Source: Timema cristinae (Eukaryota; Arthropoda; Insecta; Phasmatodea; Timematidae). From it: a stretch of 64,000 nt of DNA. A program made the position numbers and the translations under genes. Positions within the stretch are counted from its first letter, which is position 1; each line of letters starts with the position of its first letter. The stretch spans positions 11,149,373 to 11,213,372 of the forward strand of contig JBCFYV010001001.1 in NCBI GenBank assembly GCA_039000515.1, written 5' to 3'. The notes beneath the pieces were generated by a model. It worked only from the letters and a program-made list of their open reading frames with translations, was not told the DNA's origin and did no database searches. Below, in pieces: positions 23,452-35,565 of this stretch.

Positions 23452-23880
23452 AGATCAGTCATTAGCGTGTTTGCCCACTGATCTAAAGATCCTGGGTTCG
23501 ATTTTAGGCATGATAGAAAAATGTAAAGTTGGTGGTATGTGAGTTTCTCCTTTAACATCGATAGATTAACAGCTGTGAGCTAGGCGTTTTGTCTGCACTG
23601 ATTTAAGTTGGTTTCTACACCCAATATCATTGCTGAGGGAACTGCAGATCTTACGGAGAAAAGCTTTCTTTATCTTCACTCTCCCTCAGTTAACTGTTGC
23701 CAATTCTCCTCGCTCTTAGTTATGTCTGAAGGTGGTGTGCTGGGGTAAGGAATGACAACGCTGTTTCCCAATAGTAGCCATGCAGTTCCCTCAGCGATGC
23801 TATCCAGTCGTTTTCTGATATAATCAATAGGTTCATAAAGTGCATATTGAATACTTCAATAAATATATGTCATGACTTGA
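23452..23880 (+). repeat. SINE type C, interrupted
   Basis: Head CAGTCATTAGCGTGTTTGCC with box B GGGTTCGATTTTAG. The 3' end AAGTGCATATTGAATACTTC is followed by TGACTTGACTTGACTT. The 172-bp inverted-repeat element at 23628-23799 lies inside. Confidence 0.6.
23628..23799. mobile_element. 172-bp inverted-repeat element inside a SINE-like sequence
   Basis: CATTGCTGAGGGAACTGCA at 23628-23646 is mirrored by TGCAGTTCCCTCAGCGATG at 23781-23799 (18 of 19 positions). The middle is less AT-rich than its surroundings. Sequence on both sides resembles one SINE of the C type, so it probably inserted into it. Confidence 0.55.
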
Positions 23881-24150
23881 CTTGACTTAAAAGAAAAAGT
23901 TTATTTATATCAGAATCCGACTACAGCTGTGTAAACACGGTCCAATTAAAATACTTAATGGACCCAAGTAGTCTACAGATAAGCCCTTATATTAGTTTAA
24001 TTAATCAAGTGAGTGTTTCTTCTTCTTTTCAGCAGACTAGTTTCAAAACTCGTTATGTCCAAAAAAATATCAAAATTGAACTCGCAGCACCATTTTGTTC
24101 ACAGGTACCTTATTATATACACCATTTCATAATATATAAATACATATTCT

Positions 24151-24274
24151 GAAAATTGAAAAAAGACACCTGGACATGGGTATCGAACCCGGGACCTTTG
24201 GTTGAGTACGCTAATGCACTAAGACAAAGATCCCGGGTTCGATTCTCGTGTCAAGGTGTCATTTTTCAATTTTC
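24151..24274. repeat. Palindrome built from two tRNA-like arms
   Basis: The left arm (GAAAATTGAAAAAAGACACC to ATCGAACCCGGGACCTTTGG) and right arm (AAAGATCCCGGGTTCGATTC to GGTGTCATTTTTCAATTTTC) pair over about 50 positions with few mismatches, around a loop of roughly 20 bp. Each arm carries a box B-like GGTTCGAT. Confidence 0.75.
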
Positions 24275-24351
24275 GTGATATCTATATTTGAGTAAATACT
24301 CACTAAAACAAATATAATAGCTTTGGCTATTTGATTCTATATATATATAAA

Positions 24352-24600
24352 ACCCGCTTCGGTGGCGTAGTTGGCTAACGCGCTAGTCGTGTTGAGCTAG
24401 ACCGCCGAGGACGGGGAGATCGAGGTTCGAATCTCAGTCGGTTGAACTGGGGGGGTGTCCTAAATGGTTTTCCACTCCCCTCCACGCAAATGCGGGTTCA
24501 CTTCCTCTAATTCGACCTTCCCAATTCCGAATCCATTAGAGTAATAAGTACTTAAAGCTTATAACCCGAACGGCTAGTAAGACGTGGTGCTAATATTATA
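24352..24600 (+). repeat. SINE type A
   Basis: Head CGCTTCGGTGGCGTAGTTGG, box B GAGGTTCGAATCTC, tail GAACGGCTAGTAAGACGTGG. ATATATAAA occurs on both flanks. Confidence 0.9.
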
Positions 24601-24642
24601 TTGATGCATATATAAATCCGACAAAACCCCTACAGTTAGTAC

Positions 24643-24819
24643 AAAGTAAACTGGATTGGATACATCCTTAGGAGGAACTGTCTTCTGCACGACGTCATAG
24701 AAGGAAAGGTTGAGGGAAAGAGGAGCTTAGGAAGAAGGAGGGTTCAAATATTGGAGGGCTTGAAGACAATTCTAAGAGCTGAAGGAGGAGGCAGAGGACA
24801 GGGTGCATTGGGGGTTTAA
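24643..24819 (+). pseudogene. LINE-like ORF2 C-terminal fragment
   Basis: The open stretch reads KVNWIGYILRRNCLLHDVIE and GKVEGKRSLGRRRVQILEGL before a stop. It matches the segment after the reverse transcriptase domain of arthropod non-LTR elements ('L.WiGHilRR..LL..vIEGk.eGkR..GRpR.q.L'). Only about 58 codons remain, with no RT core nearby, so this is a truncated copy. Confidence 0.7.
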
Positions 24820-24949
24820 GTTCACTTACAAAAGGAATTGACCTGCCGGAATACAGAACCATTAATAATTATAAACAATATAAAGAATAAACTTGCATTA
24901 ATATAATACAAATAGCAGGTTAATCTGTGTCACGAATTGTACAATGGCC

Positions 24950-25260
24950 CTCAGCAGCGCACACACGGACAAAGGCGCCAATCTCATCTAGTCTGGTTTA
25001 ACGGCAACGGGGAAGCTCCTAAATGATTTCTCACTCTCCCTACACGTGAATCTGATTGCATTTCCTTTAAATTTTACTGACCTCATCGCTATATTAATAT
25101 TGTAAATATGCGGCTAGTCGGGTAGAGTGACGCAAGTAGAAGTTATTAAAAAAATAAACCTTCATTTGCGTGGAGAAAGAGTGGTAAAACATTTAAGAAA
25201 GCTTACCTTAGTACACCCGGCTTAGGTTCGAACTCTGGCCATTCGATTACCGGTAAATAA
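24950..25260. repeat. Two worn SINE body fragments, opposite strands
   Basis: A plus-strand body/tail (CTAAATGATTTCTCACTCTC to AGTCGGGTAGAGTGACGC) ends near 25135. A minus-strand body with GGTTCGAACTCTGG follows at 25150-25250. Both lack clear heads. Confidence 0.5.
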
Positions 25261-26216
25261 GCCTTGGCGTATAAATACGTGAAAGTAGGTCTTGTAACTC
25301 TTCTAGCTTTCAGTTATGGTTCGTCCAATGAAAATTGGATTGTAGACATGATTTATAGAACAAGGCAATATGAAGCAAGTCTGAACTAACTTTTCTGGGG
25401 TTTCTCATATACAAGAATTAGCTCACCTCGAACGTCAAAACTATAATTTATGTTTAAAATTAAAAATGTAATAATTTATGTGCCAGGGATGTCCAAACTT
25501 CAAACGTCTCTTCCCTCCCTTTCTAAAAACAAACTTTTCACTCTTTATGTATTAGAAAGATTTTTATAAGAAGTATATGTATATGTTTTCGATAGCCAAC
25601 TCTGCTCCTAATACCACAGGTGTCGTGTAAGCGATGATGAAAGCTGCACAATTAAGGCCACCTCTCATGTTTATTCATGTGCTCCATGATCAACTATTCC
25701 CTCCAATACGTAGAGCACAGCACTGACGCGTAACATACGCCTTTAGTTTACAATTTGCTCCGTGCGGGAAATTGCCTTTGTACCGAATAATTTAGTCTTT
25801 CATTTTGTGCTTTGTTTCGCTAACAAAAAACAAAAGGTTGTTTGTATTGGATAATGTAAGTTAATATGCACCTTTCTCTCGTAGGTACTCTATATTCTGT
25901 TCCCAAAACTATTGGCGATAAAGGTATGATTATTTCAATAATATTAAGGCGCTGCTGCAACCTGAGTGATGATTGCAAAATGGTTTCTATAGGAATCTCG
26001 GGGTAACGATTTTATTCAAAAACTATGATAGTTCTTTGCAATAGACTTTTACATCTTTAAAGATACGTTCATTTTTTGTATATAGTGATTTGTTCAAACT
26101 TATCTAACTAATCTATATTTTGAAAAATAGTTTAAACTTTAATGGAAACTGCAAAACCATATTAGGCATAGCATTTAAATTTGGGCAAACGTATTTAAAA
26201 ACCATTTTAATCACAC

Positions 26217-26280
26217 TTATATATATATATATATATATAAGTATGTGTATATATATATATAATAATTATATATATATAAC
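26217..26280. repeat. (TA)n microsatellite
   Basis: Two TA runs are separated by GTATGTGTATATA and a short AATAATTA break. Other short runs are at 128-141, 24341-24350 and 61715-61730. Confidence 0.9.
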
Positions 26281-26933
26281 TTATATAATTTACATTTAGC
26301 GATACAATTTGACCACCATAATTTTTCGTTTGTTTTTATATCATTTTAATTTCACATTTTCTATTTTTTTTTTTTAAAGTGCCTTTATACCAAACCAAGA
26401 ACAGTGTATTTTCAAGAATAATTATGACTAGAGATGGGACGCTTGCATTCTCGATTCCTATGGTATTCGAGAAATTCCAGATACGAGAATCTCTCCAAAA
26501 AAAATCTTGGATCCAAATATAAAGGCCTTGGCTTGAACTCAAAATTGAATTGTTCATGAACTACACAGATTCGTGTGATTAGAAAAAAAAATGACAGTTT
26601 AGCTTCATTTATATAAAAAATAAAGGAACAAAATCACCGATTTTTATAAATTCGTTATTATTTTATTTATGTCCATTTGTTTATTTTCTTTAAATCTATT
26701 TTTCAATTTTTTTGACAAACTAAAAATGTACTTTTGAAGATTCGCGAACTCGAATTTGGATTCGAGTTTCGAAAGAAAATTATTGATTCAGATTCAAAAA
26801 ATTTGGGATTCAATCCATCTCAAATTATTACACTTCTTACGTTTTCATTTAGAGAAAGTACTGTAGTCATGAACGTTTTTGGTCTCGAGATTATAATTAA
26901 TATTTAAGTCTTATGTACCTTTTGTATTAGGTA

Positions 26934-27493
26934 CAGTGGAACCTGGATAATTCGAACTTGAAGGGACCAGAGAATAATTCGAATGAAATAAGTTTTTTAA
27001 AAGGAATTCCCTTTTCCACTTCCTTTACCACCGCTACTTTTTCGGACAAAGTTAATGATTTATAGGACTGTGGTTTGGACAGCGACATAATAATAAACAC
27101 ACAAACAATACTGTACTGTATGTACTAAGCAAAACTAAAACCAAACAACAAAATCGAAATAAACTCGCTCGTCACAAGAATATCACTACGACCGAATCAC
27201 CAAGCAAAGCGCATGTAACCGCTAGAGAGGTTTGACCTTGACTAAGGGAGTACAGAACTGTACATTTAAACAGAGACGTATGGTTGTGCTGGGGAGGGGC
27301 GTGAAGTAGGGTACTGACCGCATTTTAACGTCGCCTCCCCTGTTTCCTCAAATAGAACAAAACGGCTCTTCAGCTAGAGATAGGAAAACAATACTGTGAA
27401 AAGTCCGAATTGGTCGAAACATAATTCGAGGTGAAAAATTCGAATTAAAGACGATTTAGAGTTACGAAAATTCGAATTAGTCAGGTTCCACTG
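26934..27493. mobile_element. TA-flanked MITE (pogo/Tigger-like termini)
   Basis: The left CAGTGGAACCTGGATAATTC and right GAATTAGTCAGGTTCCACTG are inverted copies, and both ends are bordered by TA (26932-26933, 27494-27495). It is 560 bp. 'TTCGAA/ATTCGAAT' motifs recur inside. CAGTGG.ACCT termini and TA duplications resemble non-autonomous pogo-type elements. No ORF. Confidence 0.8.
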
Positions 27494-28972
27494 TACCTCC
27501 AAACACTAAAGAGTGACACTTACAATTCTCTCTGTCAATATGTACGTCTGTCTGTCTGTTCAGGGGGCTACAGCCACGACAGTGTTGTTGTTTTTTGTTT
27601 ATTTTCGTACTTGAAATATAGAAGCTATATACTGATTCTTCGACGTAGTGTTTACTTTCTCTCAACCCCTCGTAGTGAAAGTACATGTGATCGTCAAAAA
27701 AATTGAACTCAAGATTTTGATAAATGTCAACGTTTCATGATCTCCTGCCATCTGTCTGTCTGTCTGTTTATAGCTCGGGCTAGAACCGAAACTGTTTTAC
27801 CGGTTGAGCTAAGACTTGGTATCTGGGGTTTTCATAAAGTTCCCCTGAGGGGTTTTTGGAATTAGATATCCAATCCTAAATATAAGGGCAGTTTACTGAG
27901 GTGTAAAAAGAGAAAATATCAATTTTCTCGAAATCCGTTCTAACAATTTTGATTTTTTTTAATCTAAACTCGGTTTATCTTATAAACAAGATGGAAGTTC
28001 TCATTTTCTAGTGAAAATGACTTTGAGGTTACTTTAAATAGGATAATTTTTCCAATTTTCATCATTTCTGCTCAACTATTAGATATACAAAAAAACTTAT
28101 CATTGTAAAGTTGTAATAATTCTTTTCTCTTAATCTTCAATCTAATAGTTTATTTGAAATATATTTTTATAAAACGAATAACTTATTAGCTATAAGCAAA
28201 TATATACACTTTTAAATTCAAGTGTCTGAATATGCATTTAATTCTTGTGCTCTTTGATGGACAAAAAGGTTTCTTATTTTATCCATTTTTCTGTGCCAGT
28301 GTTCCTAGTCCCTAATGACACAAAGTAAGTAACCAACAGTGCAATATATTATTTCATTTGTGATTTTTTGTATAGTTAAAGCCAGCGCAAGCCGTCCATG
28401 CAACCCGGGCAATGCCAAAAAAGGTACCCCCCACCTTCAAATAATAAATAGTATTAAGATTTTGTTGACTATGCTTTGAAAAAAGATTCTTAATAAATAA
28501 ACAAAAAAAATCTAATTCCTACATGTTTTCGTTTGGATTAGAAATAATTAACGACTTAAACTAATAACAGTTATAATTTTTCTGAATACAGATTGTATTT
28601 ACATTATTTATTACTTTATCTTATCTTAAATCTATCACGTCTTGCTTTGCTTACAGCAAAAGTTTGAATTAAATTGGGGAGATCTATAAATTGTATTCGT
28701 TTGTACAAAATACAATTTAATAGTTCATAAACGTTACACAGAAAACTTTTATAATATAGACTGAAAAAACTGGGCACAATTTGTATAAAATCTGATTAAA
28801 TATTTATGGCCTTATGCAGATTTAGCTGGTCCTATATGTTTGTACAATAAAGTTTAAAAAGAAGCTTATCGAAAACGTTGAGTAAAGACTGTAGACCTTT
28901 TGAATGTAGTTTCATATCAATTTCTTAGTCTCCACGATAACATTATTTTAGACTGATAGCTAGCTGATAGAC

Positions 28973-31859
28973 CCGGGTTAAGGCAGCCACATCGCCAATC
29001 ACCACATGTGGCGAATTGTCTATTAAAGTGTGGCGAATATTAGTTTGCAAGCTCTCACAGAAAAATGAACTTTTTCCTCATAACTGGGTCGTTGTTGTAG
29101 CTTGATATTTAATGTATATCGTTGGAAACATTCCACTTTGGGAATAAGTCAGAGATACAACACTGCCATCCAATACTCCTCTCCACACTTCTACTAACAA
29201 TTCGAAGGGCTGTATTTAAAAACGAGCTGCGTTTTAAAGAGAAATGACTTTGTGGGATGGGTTTTTAAAGAAGGAAAACCTCTTTCCTAGAAAGGGATTG
29301 AGTTGTGAAGCCGCGATTACACGAGGCTGGTTGATAAACTGACAGTAGTAGACTGACGTCATTTGAATTTTCCTATCGACTGGCCTCGTGTAAGAGCGGC
29401 TTGAGGAAAAGTGTTAACTCGGCACTGCTCTTCTCTTTCACTTTTCACGGTAATTAGGGTCCATTCACCCCTTTACTGATTTTCGTTCTTGCACTTTAGT
29501 CTAGCCCCGACCTTGAAAGGTGATGTCTATTAAGTAATAACAAACATTTTAAGAGACGCGTTTTCATCTGTTTCGTGAGTACAATTTTCTTGTTTTGTTT
29601 TTTTTACTTTACAAAAAACCATTATTTTAAAATGTTCTCAAATTATTATTGAAAGATGGATAAGTGGGTGATTTGAAAACGAAGTGAACCAGCAGCAGGT
29701 GATAGTGCAGAGGTGAGTGAAGCAGGCAAACTTATTGATTCGGAACCTAATGGTAAAAAAAAAGAGAGAGAATGGAAGAGCATAACGCGAAATTTTCAAA
29801 AAAGCTAGGAACTAAAATTTGTAGCGATGCAAGTAAATGAAAATCCCGTGTACCTACTGTGAAAAAAAATTTCATTGAAAATAAGGCAGACAGTTTGAAG
29901 AAGCATTTTTAAATAATCACAGTGAATTCAACGATTAATTCTCAGTTGACAGATGTAATCGTGTCAGTGAAATTGCCCGTCCGTTTGAAATCACAGTTAC
30001 AAGATCAGAAGAGAAGCCTGAAACAGTCTCTTTCGTCGAATGAATTGGTGACGTTAGCTAGTTATAAAGTAGCCTGTATTTTGGCTCGGAAAAAAATAAC
30101 ATTTTCCGACGTGGAGATGATTAAAGACATTTTGATCACGGTGATATAAACTTTGATGGAAAACTACGAAGAGTGATATCCTCCAAAAAGTGCAGAATTT
30201 GCAGTTAAGCCGCAGGACAGTTGTTCGACGAGTGTTGGAACTATCTAAAATATAAGAGAGCAACTACTTAAACAATTAAATTACTGTGTTTTTCCTTAGC
30301 ATTGGACAAATCAGCGATTTTACAGACACGGCACAATCAACATTTTGGGTTTGGTTTGTGCTTCCCGATCTTACAATTCGTGAAGAAATCCTTGTAATTT
30401 GTGGATTGTGAGGCCATACTTGTGGAGCTGATATACGCAAAACATTTTTTTAAGTGTAAAAAAATGTGTTCTGGAACTGAAAAAAACTAGCTTCTATTAC
30501 AACGGACGGTGCACCCGCAATGATTGGAAGTAGGTCAGGATTTGTTTCTCGTTTGAAGCAGCATTTGAGTGAGAATGATGTTTAAAACATATTGTCCTCC
30601 TTCCATTGCATTCTGCATCAGGAGAATTTGTGTGCTTGGATGCTTGAAACCGACACGTTTAAAACTTTGATGGATATGGTTGTGAATTGTAAATTACATC
30701 CGAAGTGGAAGTTCCCTCATCTATCGACAGTTTGTTGAGACCTTGAAAGAATGTGGTGATGTTATTTCGAGGAACTCACTGACTATGCAAATGTGATATG
30801 GTTGAGCAGAGGAAAAGTCTGAAACGTTTTACCTTTTGCTCCTCAAATTCGAGATTTTCTTGCTGAGAAACGTCAAATAGAAAAATTTTCTGAGATTGAG
30901 AATTCTTCTTGGCAGTGTGATTTACATTTTATGTGCGATAACATGGCTCACTTGAATTAATTAAGCGTGAATCTGCAGGGAAAGTGTAAAGTAATATACG
31001 ATCTGGCACAGCATATTCAAGTATTCAAGTCCAAACTTAATCTAATTCTTGTACAAATTCGGAGGGGTGATTTAACCCATTTTGAAAACCTAACTATATT
31101 TTTAGAAAAAAAAAAATTAGAGTGTGGTTTACTTGACGTGAAGAGGCCACTATACGTAAACTGGATTAAAAATCTGACCCAGAAATTTAAATCACGTTTC
31201 TCTGATTTCATTGCCTTCAAATTAGCATTTGAATTATTCGTGATCCATTCCACTTTGAAGTTACAATTCCAAGAAAAATATTTCCACCCTTATTTATTTG
31301 GACAAGCATGCACTTGAAGATGATTTGCTTTCTCTTCACAGTTTGAAACAGTTGAAAATTTATCTGAATTCTTCAGTCACTGATATGTGTAAATCTATTC
31401 TGACTGACAACAATCTCCTATCTTTGAAATCGGGCATTTCAAAATTATTGTCCATTTTTGGATCATTGTAGGTGTTTGAATCGACGTTATCTACGATAGG
31501 ATTCATCAAGTATAAATATATATCTCAAATTGTTGATGTCAATCTGGAGGTGGAGGTAACATGTGCATTGAGATTAGATATTACGTCAATGTTCCTGCAA
31601 CTCTTCAGACAAAAGGACTGCCAAATTTCACATTAAATTGTTTTACATTTTCTATTTGAACAATTTTAATCATTTGTGTTTAAACCAATTGTAACTGAAT
31701 AGTTAAAGTTTGCGTATTTTAAATACTTTTAGTCAAACAGGTGTTTGATTTAAATACTCGTTTGAGCACTCTAATTTCTCAATTTTTACATGATGTGGCA
31801 AATTTAACTTCTCATTCACACACTTGTGGCTATTATGAAAAAGATGTTGCCCACCCCTG
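28973..31859 (+). mobile_element. Inner hAT element with GTF2IRD2/ZBED-type transposase remnant
   Basis: The right end, read inward, is CAGGGGTGGGCAACATC, a classic hAT terminus. The left end (CCGGGTTAAGGCAG) is a diverged copy. Flanks TGATAGAC (28965-28972) and TGTTAGAC (31860-31867) match at 7 of 8 positions, as expected for an aged 8-bp duplication. Its length of 2,887 bp suits a full-length hAT, and a broken transposase fills most of the interior. Confidence 0.75.
29656..31640 (+). pseudogene. Broken hAT transposase (GTF2I repeat domain-containing 2 / ZBED-like)
   Basis: The reading begins MDKWVI followed by a stop. Recognisable blocks are: VKLPVRLKSQLQDQKRSLKQ at 29922-30149, with LASYKVACILARKKITFSD; TTDGAPAMIGSRSGFVSRLK near 30500; FHCILHQENLCAW near 30600; and a C-terminal half at 30967-31317 with LQGKCKVIYDLAQHIQVFKS. 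These follow the order of GTF2IRD2/ZBED hAT proteins, including the catalytic-region 'TDGAPAM.G...G' and 'HC.iHqe.L'. At least half a dozen stops and frame changes make it a pseudogene. Confidence 0.8.
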
Positions 31860-33035
31860 TGTTAGACTATTAGACAAAAAAAAACTCAAGAAGAAATCGC
31901 TCTGTTCTCACCTAGCACTCATAAATACGTATCTAACTGTATGATAAAATTAAGTTATTCTCGTTACGGAAAAATTAAATATATTTTATATAATTTTAAA
32001 AGAATATAATATATGAATGTAAATAAAATAATTTGAAATTTTTCGTTCGAGAACCTAACCTCCTTAAATTATAATACATTTTAACAGATACTGTTTATTA
32101 AATGGTCTGTAATATTTTTTTCGCTGCACAAAAAAATCAATTAGTATGAAACTAACAGATCACACAATATTCAACATAATTTATTCAAACAGGCAAAAAC
32201 TTAAAATGTCAGCTTAAAATACAAGATTAATCAGGGAAAACGTACTATGACACCGAGTAAAATCGGGCGAGTACTTGCTCTAGATTTATTTGAACCATAG
32301 TTTCTCAATTAATGTTCAGCTTTTCAATCTAATAAAAATGGTTCAACTTAAAATTAAAAACTAATAGATCACATGGCACTTCTTGACTTTTACTAATCTA
32401 TTACATAAACATTTGACAACTTTGGTATATATTCAAATGAAAACGGCGAGTTTATTCAGAGAAAAAGGAAATTGCCAACAACAAGCACAATGGAATAAAC
32501 ATCGACATGATCACTCATATGTTTGCAGAGAATGTCTGTCAATCTGATGTGCCAAAAGTGCGTAGTGTGCATGATTAAACTTACACTCTTTGTGCAACTC
32601 TATGTATAGAAGCGACTTATATAAGTTTTCCGTGAGCCAATCGAGTGACAAGAGCAAAGACACGCTAAATTCGAATGCAGCTTGTATTTTTATATTATAT
32701 TATAGATATAGCCTATAACGTTCGCAATCACGCAACTTATTTACCCTTTTTAAAATTCTATTACCTGTAATGAACCTATGTGTTTTGCGTGTGCCATGTG
32801 ACAGACAAAATTAAATTTTATTAAAAGAATATTTAAATTCATACATTTTTTAAGAACTTTGGTGCCCTAGGCTGTGGCCCTGCGGGCCCGCCCTTTGGAC
32901 CAGCCCTGAATATAGTGTTTCTACAACAATGTATATTATCTCGTTTCACAAGTCTTACGAATTTTAAGTAAATGTTATTTTAATGATAATAGAAGGAGCA
33001 AGCCTGTGTGGTGCACGTACCATTTACTCGTATTT

Positions 33036-35289
33036 GATTTTCATTCTTGTTCTCAAATTAAGTTTATTAATGACTGTTTTTTGAACATTCTAAAATTAAT
33101 TTGTTTGTCTTTCTAAAAAAAAGTATTTAAGGACAGTTTACTGATTACAGATATTAGAAATTTTGACATTGTAAATGTGAAATTTGGTTTCAATGTGTTT
33201 TGGACAGCCCTAACAGTAAAAAAATACCAATTTACGGATTTCCTGTAATTTATATTAACTGGATTGGGCCTTTTGACTATCCCATCCAAATTATTATGAA
33301 CAACCATTATCCATAGCGTAATTGCTGTAGGTCTACTGAACATTGTTAAGATGATGTTATTTGAATTTATATAAATATTTGATAGAAAAATTAAAATGTC
33401 AACCCTTAGGTCTAATGTATATTTTTATTTATTTATTATTTAGCATCGGCGGTATAGCACTCCTTCGGTTCAAGTGTACGGGTAATCGACCACTACATCC
33501 AACGCTTGAGGGGGTCTACCAATAAGGTTGACATCTACGAAATATAATGAAATATTGGAAACAGAATATTAAAATTCTGTCAATAATCTTGCAAAGTCTG
33601 AAAGGATGGATAGATGTTGTGAACAAAAATATATTATTCTTGACCTGCTGTTTAAAACGATTCTAGTGCTAATATAAATTTACGAGCCTAAGAATGTTTA
33701 AGGATATTTACCTCTCATTTGTTTTTAGATAACCACAGAGCCCTGTGTTCCTGTGTTTATACTTTATTTTCGGTCACAGCTGTAAAATGTAAAGCAGCCA
33801 GTAAGAACAGCTGTCAAATTTAACGCCTTTACGATCATGACATGTGGAATTGTGTATTTGTTTCGAGCTTATCTATGATAAAAATGTGTGATAATTCCAT
33901 CTGTTAAGCTATGCTGCTTTAACATATAATTGTCTATCAAAGGTAATTTTTTTATAATATTTTTTAACCTAATTTCTAACCCAAATCAAAGTTTTTCTAT
34001 GGATAAAAGCTTCATACATTTTGTGGCACACTTCTCTTTATAATTTATAACTTTGAAAAAATATTCCCCAATTTTAGGCTACTTAATATTTGATTTATTT
34101 TATAAAATGTTACTAATTACTCATTACCATAATTATTGAGGTTATGCATGGTTCTTTATATTATGTAATCTTATTAAAGCATTTAGTAAATTATTTTTAA
34201 AATAAAATCTCAAATATGATGGATTTAAAGTTGTATCGGTCGCCGTTGACCAGAATGTAAGGGGGAACAGTGCGCACTGAGGACGAATACTTTAATATTT
34301 TTCAATGTCATATAATGATAAATGTTATATTTTTAACCATCCATAAAAACTACAAAAGCAAGTTTCTAATGAAAAAATTTGTAAAATAATTATAAAAGTT
34401 TTTGTTTTAAAAATATTAAGAAGAGCACCAATATTTCATAGGAATGTTAATATATATTCTATGAAGGGTAAAACATAGATATTACTAAGAATATCATGAT
34501 GTGCTACCAAATGTATTTTAATATACATTAGTTAACTTTTTTTTTACTATAAACTATTCCAAACGAACAAAACTTACACGTTTCAATTAAAATTGAAAGG
34601 TTAATTGTCTACTTGAGGTAGTTTCATCAGAAGATGTACAGATTTTTAAAAATAAAAATAATAAAATAGCATACCTTTTTTTTCGCTCACAAGAGATAGG
34701 CTTGTTACTTAAAAAGGAAATTGTTATATCTGTAATTGGTTATGTATATTAATGTTAAATTGTAATTGTGTTATAACTTATAATTAAGCATGTGTAGACA
34801 ACTCAAATTCAAGTGCGTTTTCTTTATTTTATTTTTAATTACATAGAATTATTTTACAATATATAATTTTATCATCATTGGAAATTTTCTTTTGTTGTTG
34901 TGCATATAGATGTTAAAAAAAATATACCGTATCATTTATGATTACTATGTAATAAGATTTATATGTTTAGCATCTATATTAGAAAAAAAATATCTCACTC
35001 TCCTTGGAGCAATGGTGAGTGTTTACATGATGTGAGATTTAGTAGCCTACTTGTAATAATATGAGCTCAGCACTTTTAAAAATTCACATTCAAAGTAAAT
35101 TGAGTAAAACTTGCAAGGTTAAAGTAAATTTCATCCAAAGCTATTTGTTAAAGTGACTGCACAAGCAATTTAATACAATGGCCCTATAATGTGACTGAGA
35201 AAGTAATAGGTGCATTGACACGATGAAAGGAATATTAGGCCTTAATCACACAAGCTCTACTGTGTATGCTAGTGATTTACTACTGAGTA
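33036..35289. other. Intergenic upstream of the transporter gene
   Basis: Very AT-rich, no recognised elements or genes in 2.2 kb. The transcription start of the downstream gene may lie here or within the adjacent MITEs, but no convincing promoter or 5' exon can be picked by eye. Confidence 0.5.
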
Positions 35290-35508
35290 CAGTAGCCCCA
35301 CAGCTTCTTTGGTGCTGACTGACAGCTGACGGTTTTGAAAAGCTACCAGACCAAATTATATATCCCTACGCTGAACCATATGATCTGCAAAAACATGTGT
35401 TTAGCAGCTGTCACTTCTGACAGTTAAAATTTCGGTATATACCTAAATTTTGACTGTCAGAATTCAGCTGTGAGCTGTCAGTCAACACCAAAGAAGCCAT
35501 GGGTCATC
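35290..35508 (-). mobile_element. 219-bp MITE, copy 2, upstream of the ABCC10-like gene
   Basis: It has the same terminal sequence as the element at 17670 (CAGTAGCCCCACAGCTTCTT) and the same internal hairpin, with the asymmetric middle reversed. TA borders lie at 35288-35289 and 35509-35510. The right terminus is slightly eroded (GGGTCATC). It ends about 640 bp before the start codon of the transporter gene. Confidence 0.85.
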
Positions 35509-35565
35509 TATAGTATTGTTTATGTACCTATTCTAGTATGCAGACTTATGCTAATGTATCTCTTT

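Larger units (their letters stand above)
24820..26933. other. Intergenic, mostly unassigned
   Basis: Worn SINE pieces (24950-25260), (TA)n at 26217-26280, and an AT-rich element-like stretch at 26430-26830 with ATTCGAGAAATTC/GAATTTGGATTCGAG motifs. No host gene. Confidence 0.55.
28377..32908. mobile_element. hAT-like outer element, carrying a second transposon inside
   Basis: The left end region is GC-rich (CCAGCGCAAGCCG, CAACCCGGGCAATGCC). The right end is GC-rich and roughly inverted (GGTGCCCTAGG, GCCCTTTGGACCAGCCCTG). The flanks are TGTATAGT (28369-28376) and AATATAGT (32909-32916), a 6/8 match. The outer flanks join to match an uninterrupted repeat copy near 13075-13090, which supports these boundaries. 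Removing the inner element leaves about 1.6 kb without a recognisable ORF. Confidence 0.6.
27645..33035 (+). repeat. Dispersed repeat 'R', copy split by nested transposons
   Basis: The left half is 27645-28376 (TGTGATCGTCAAAAA, CAACGTTTCATGATCTCCTG, ACCGGTTGAGCTAAGACTTG). The right half is 32909-33035 (GTTTCTACAACAATGTATAT, GGTGCACGTACCATTTA). Together they match the copy at 12470-13215. The 28377-32908 element lies exactly at the break. Confidence 0.65.

Noticed and set aside
26217..26280. TA-rich stretch as a possible promoter
   Set aside because: A simple microsatellite with no adjacent gene.
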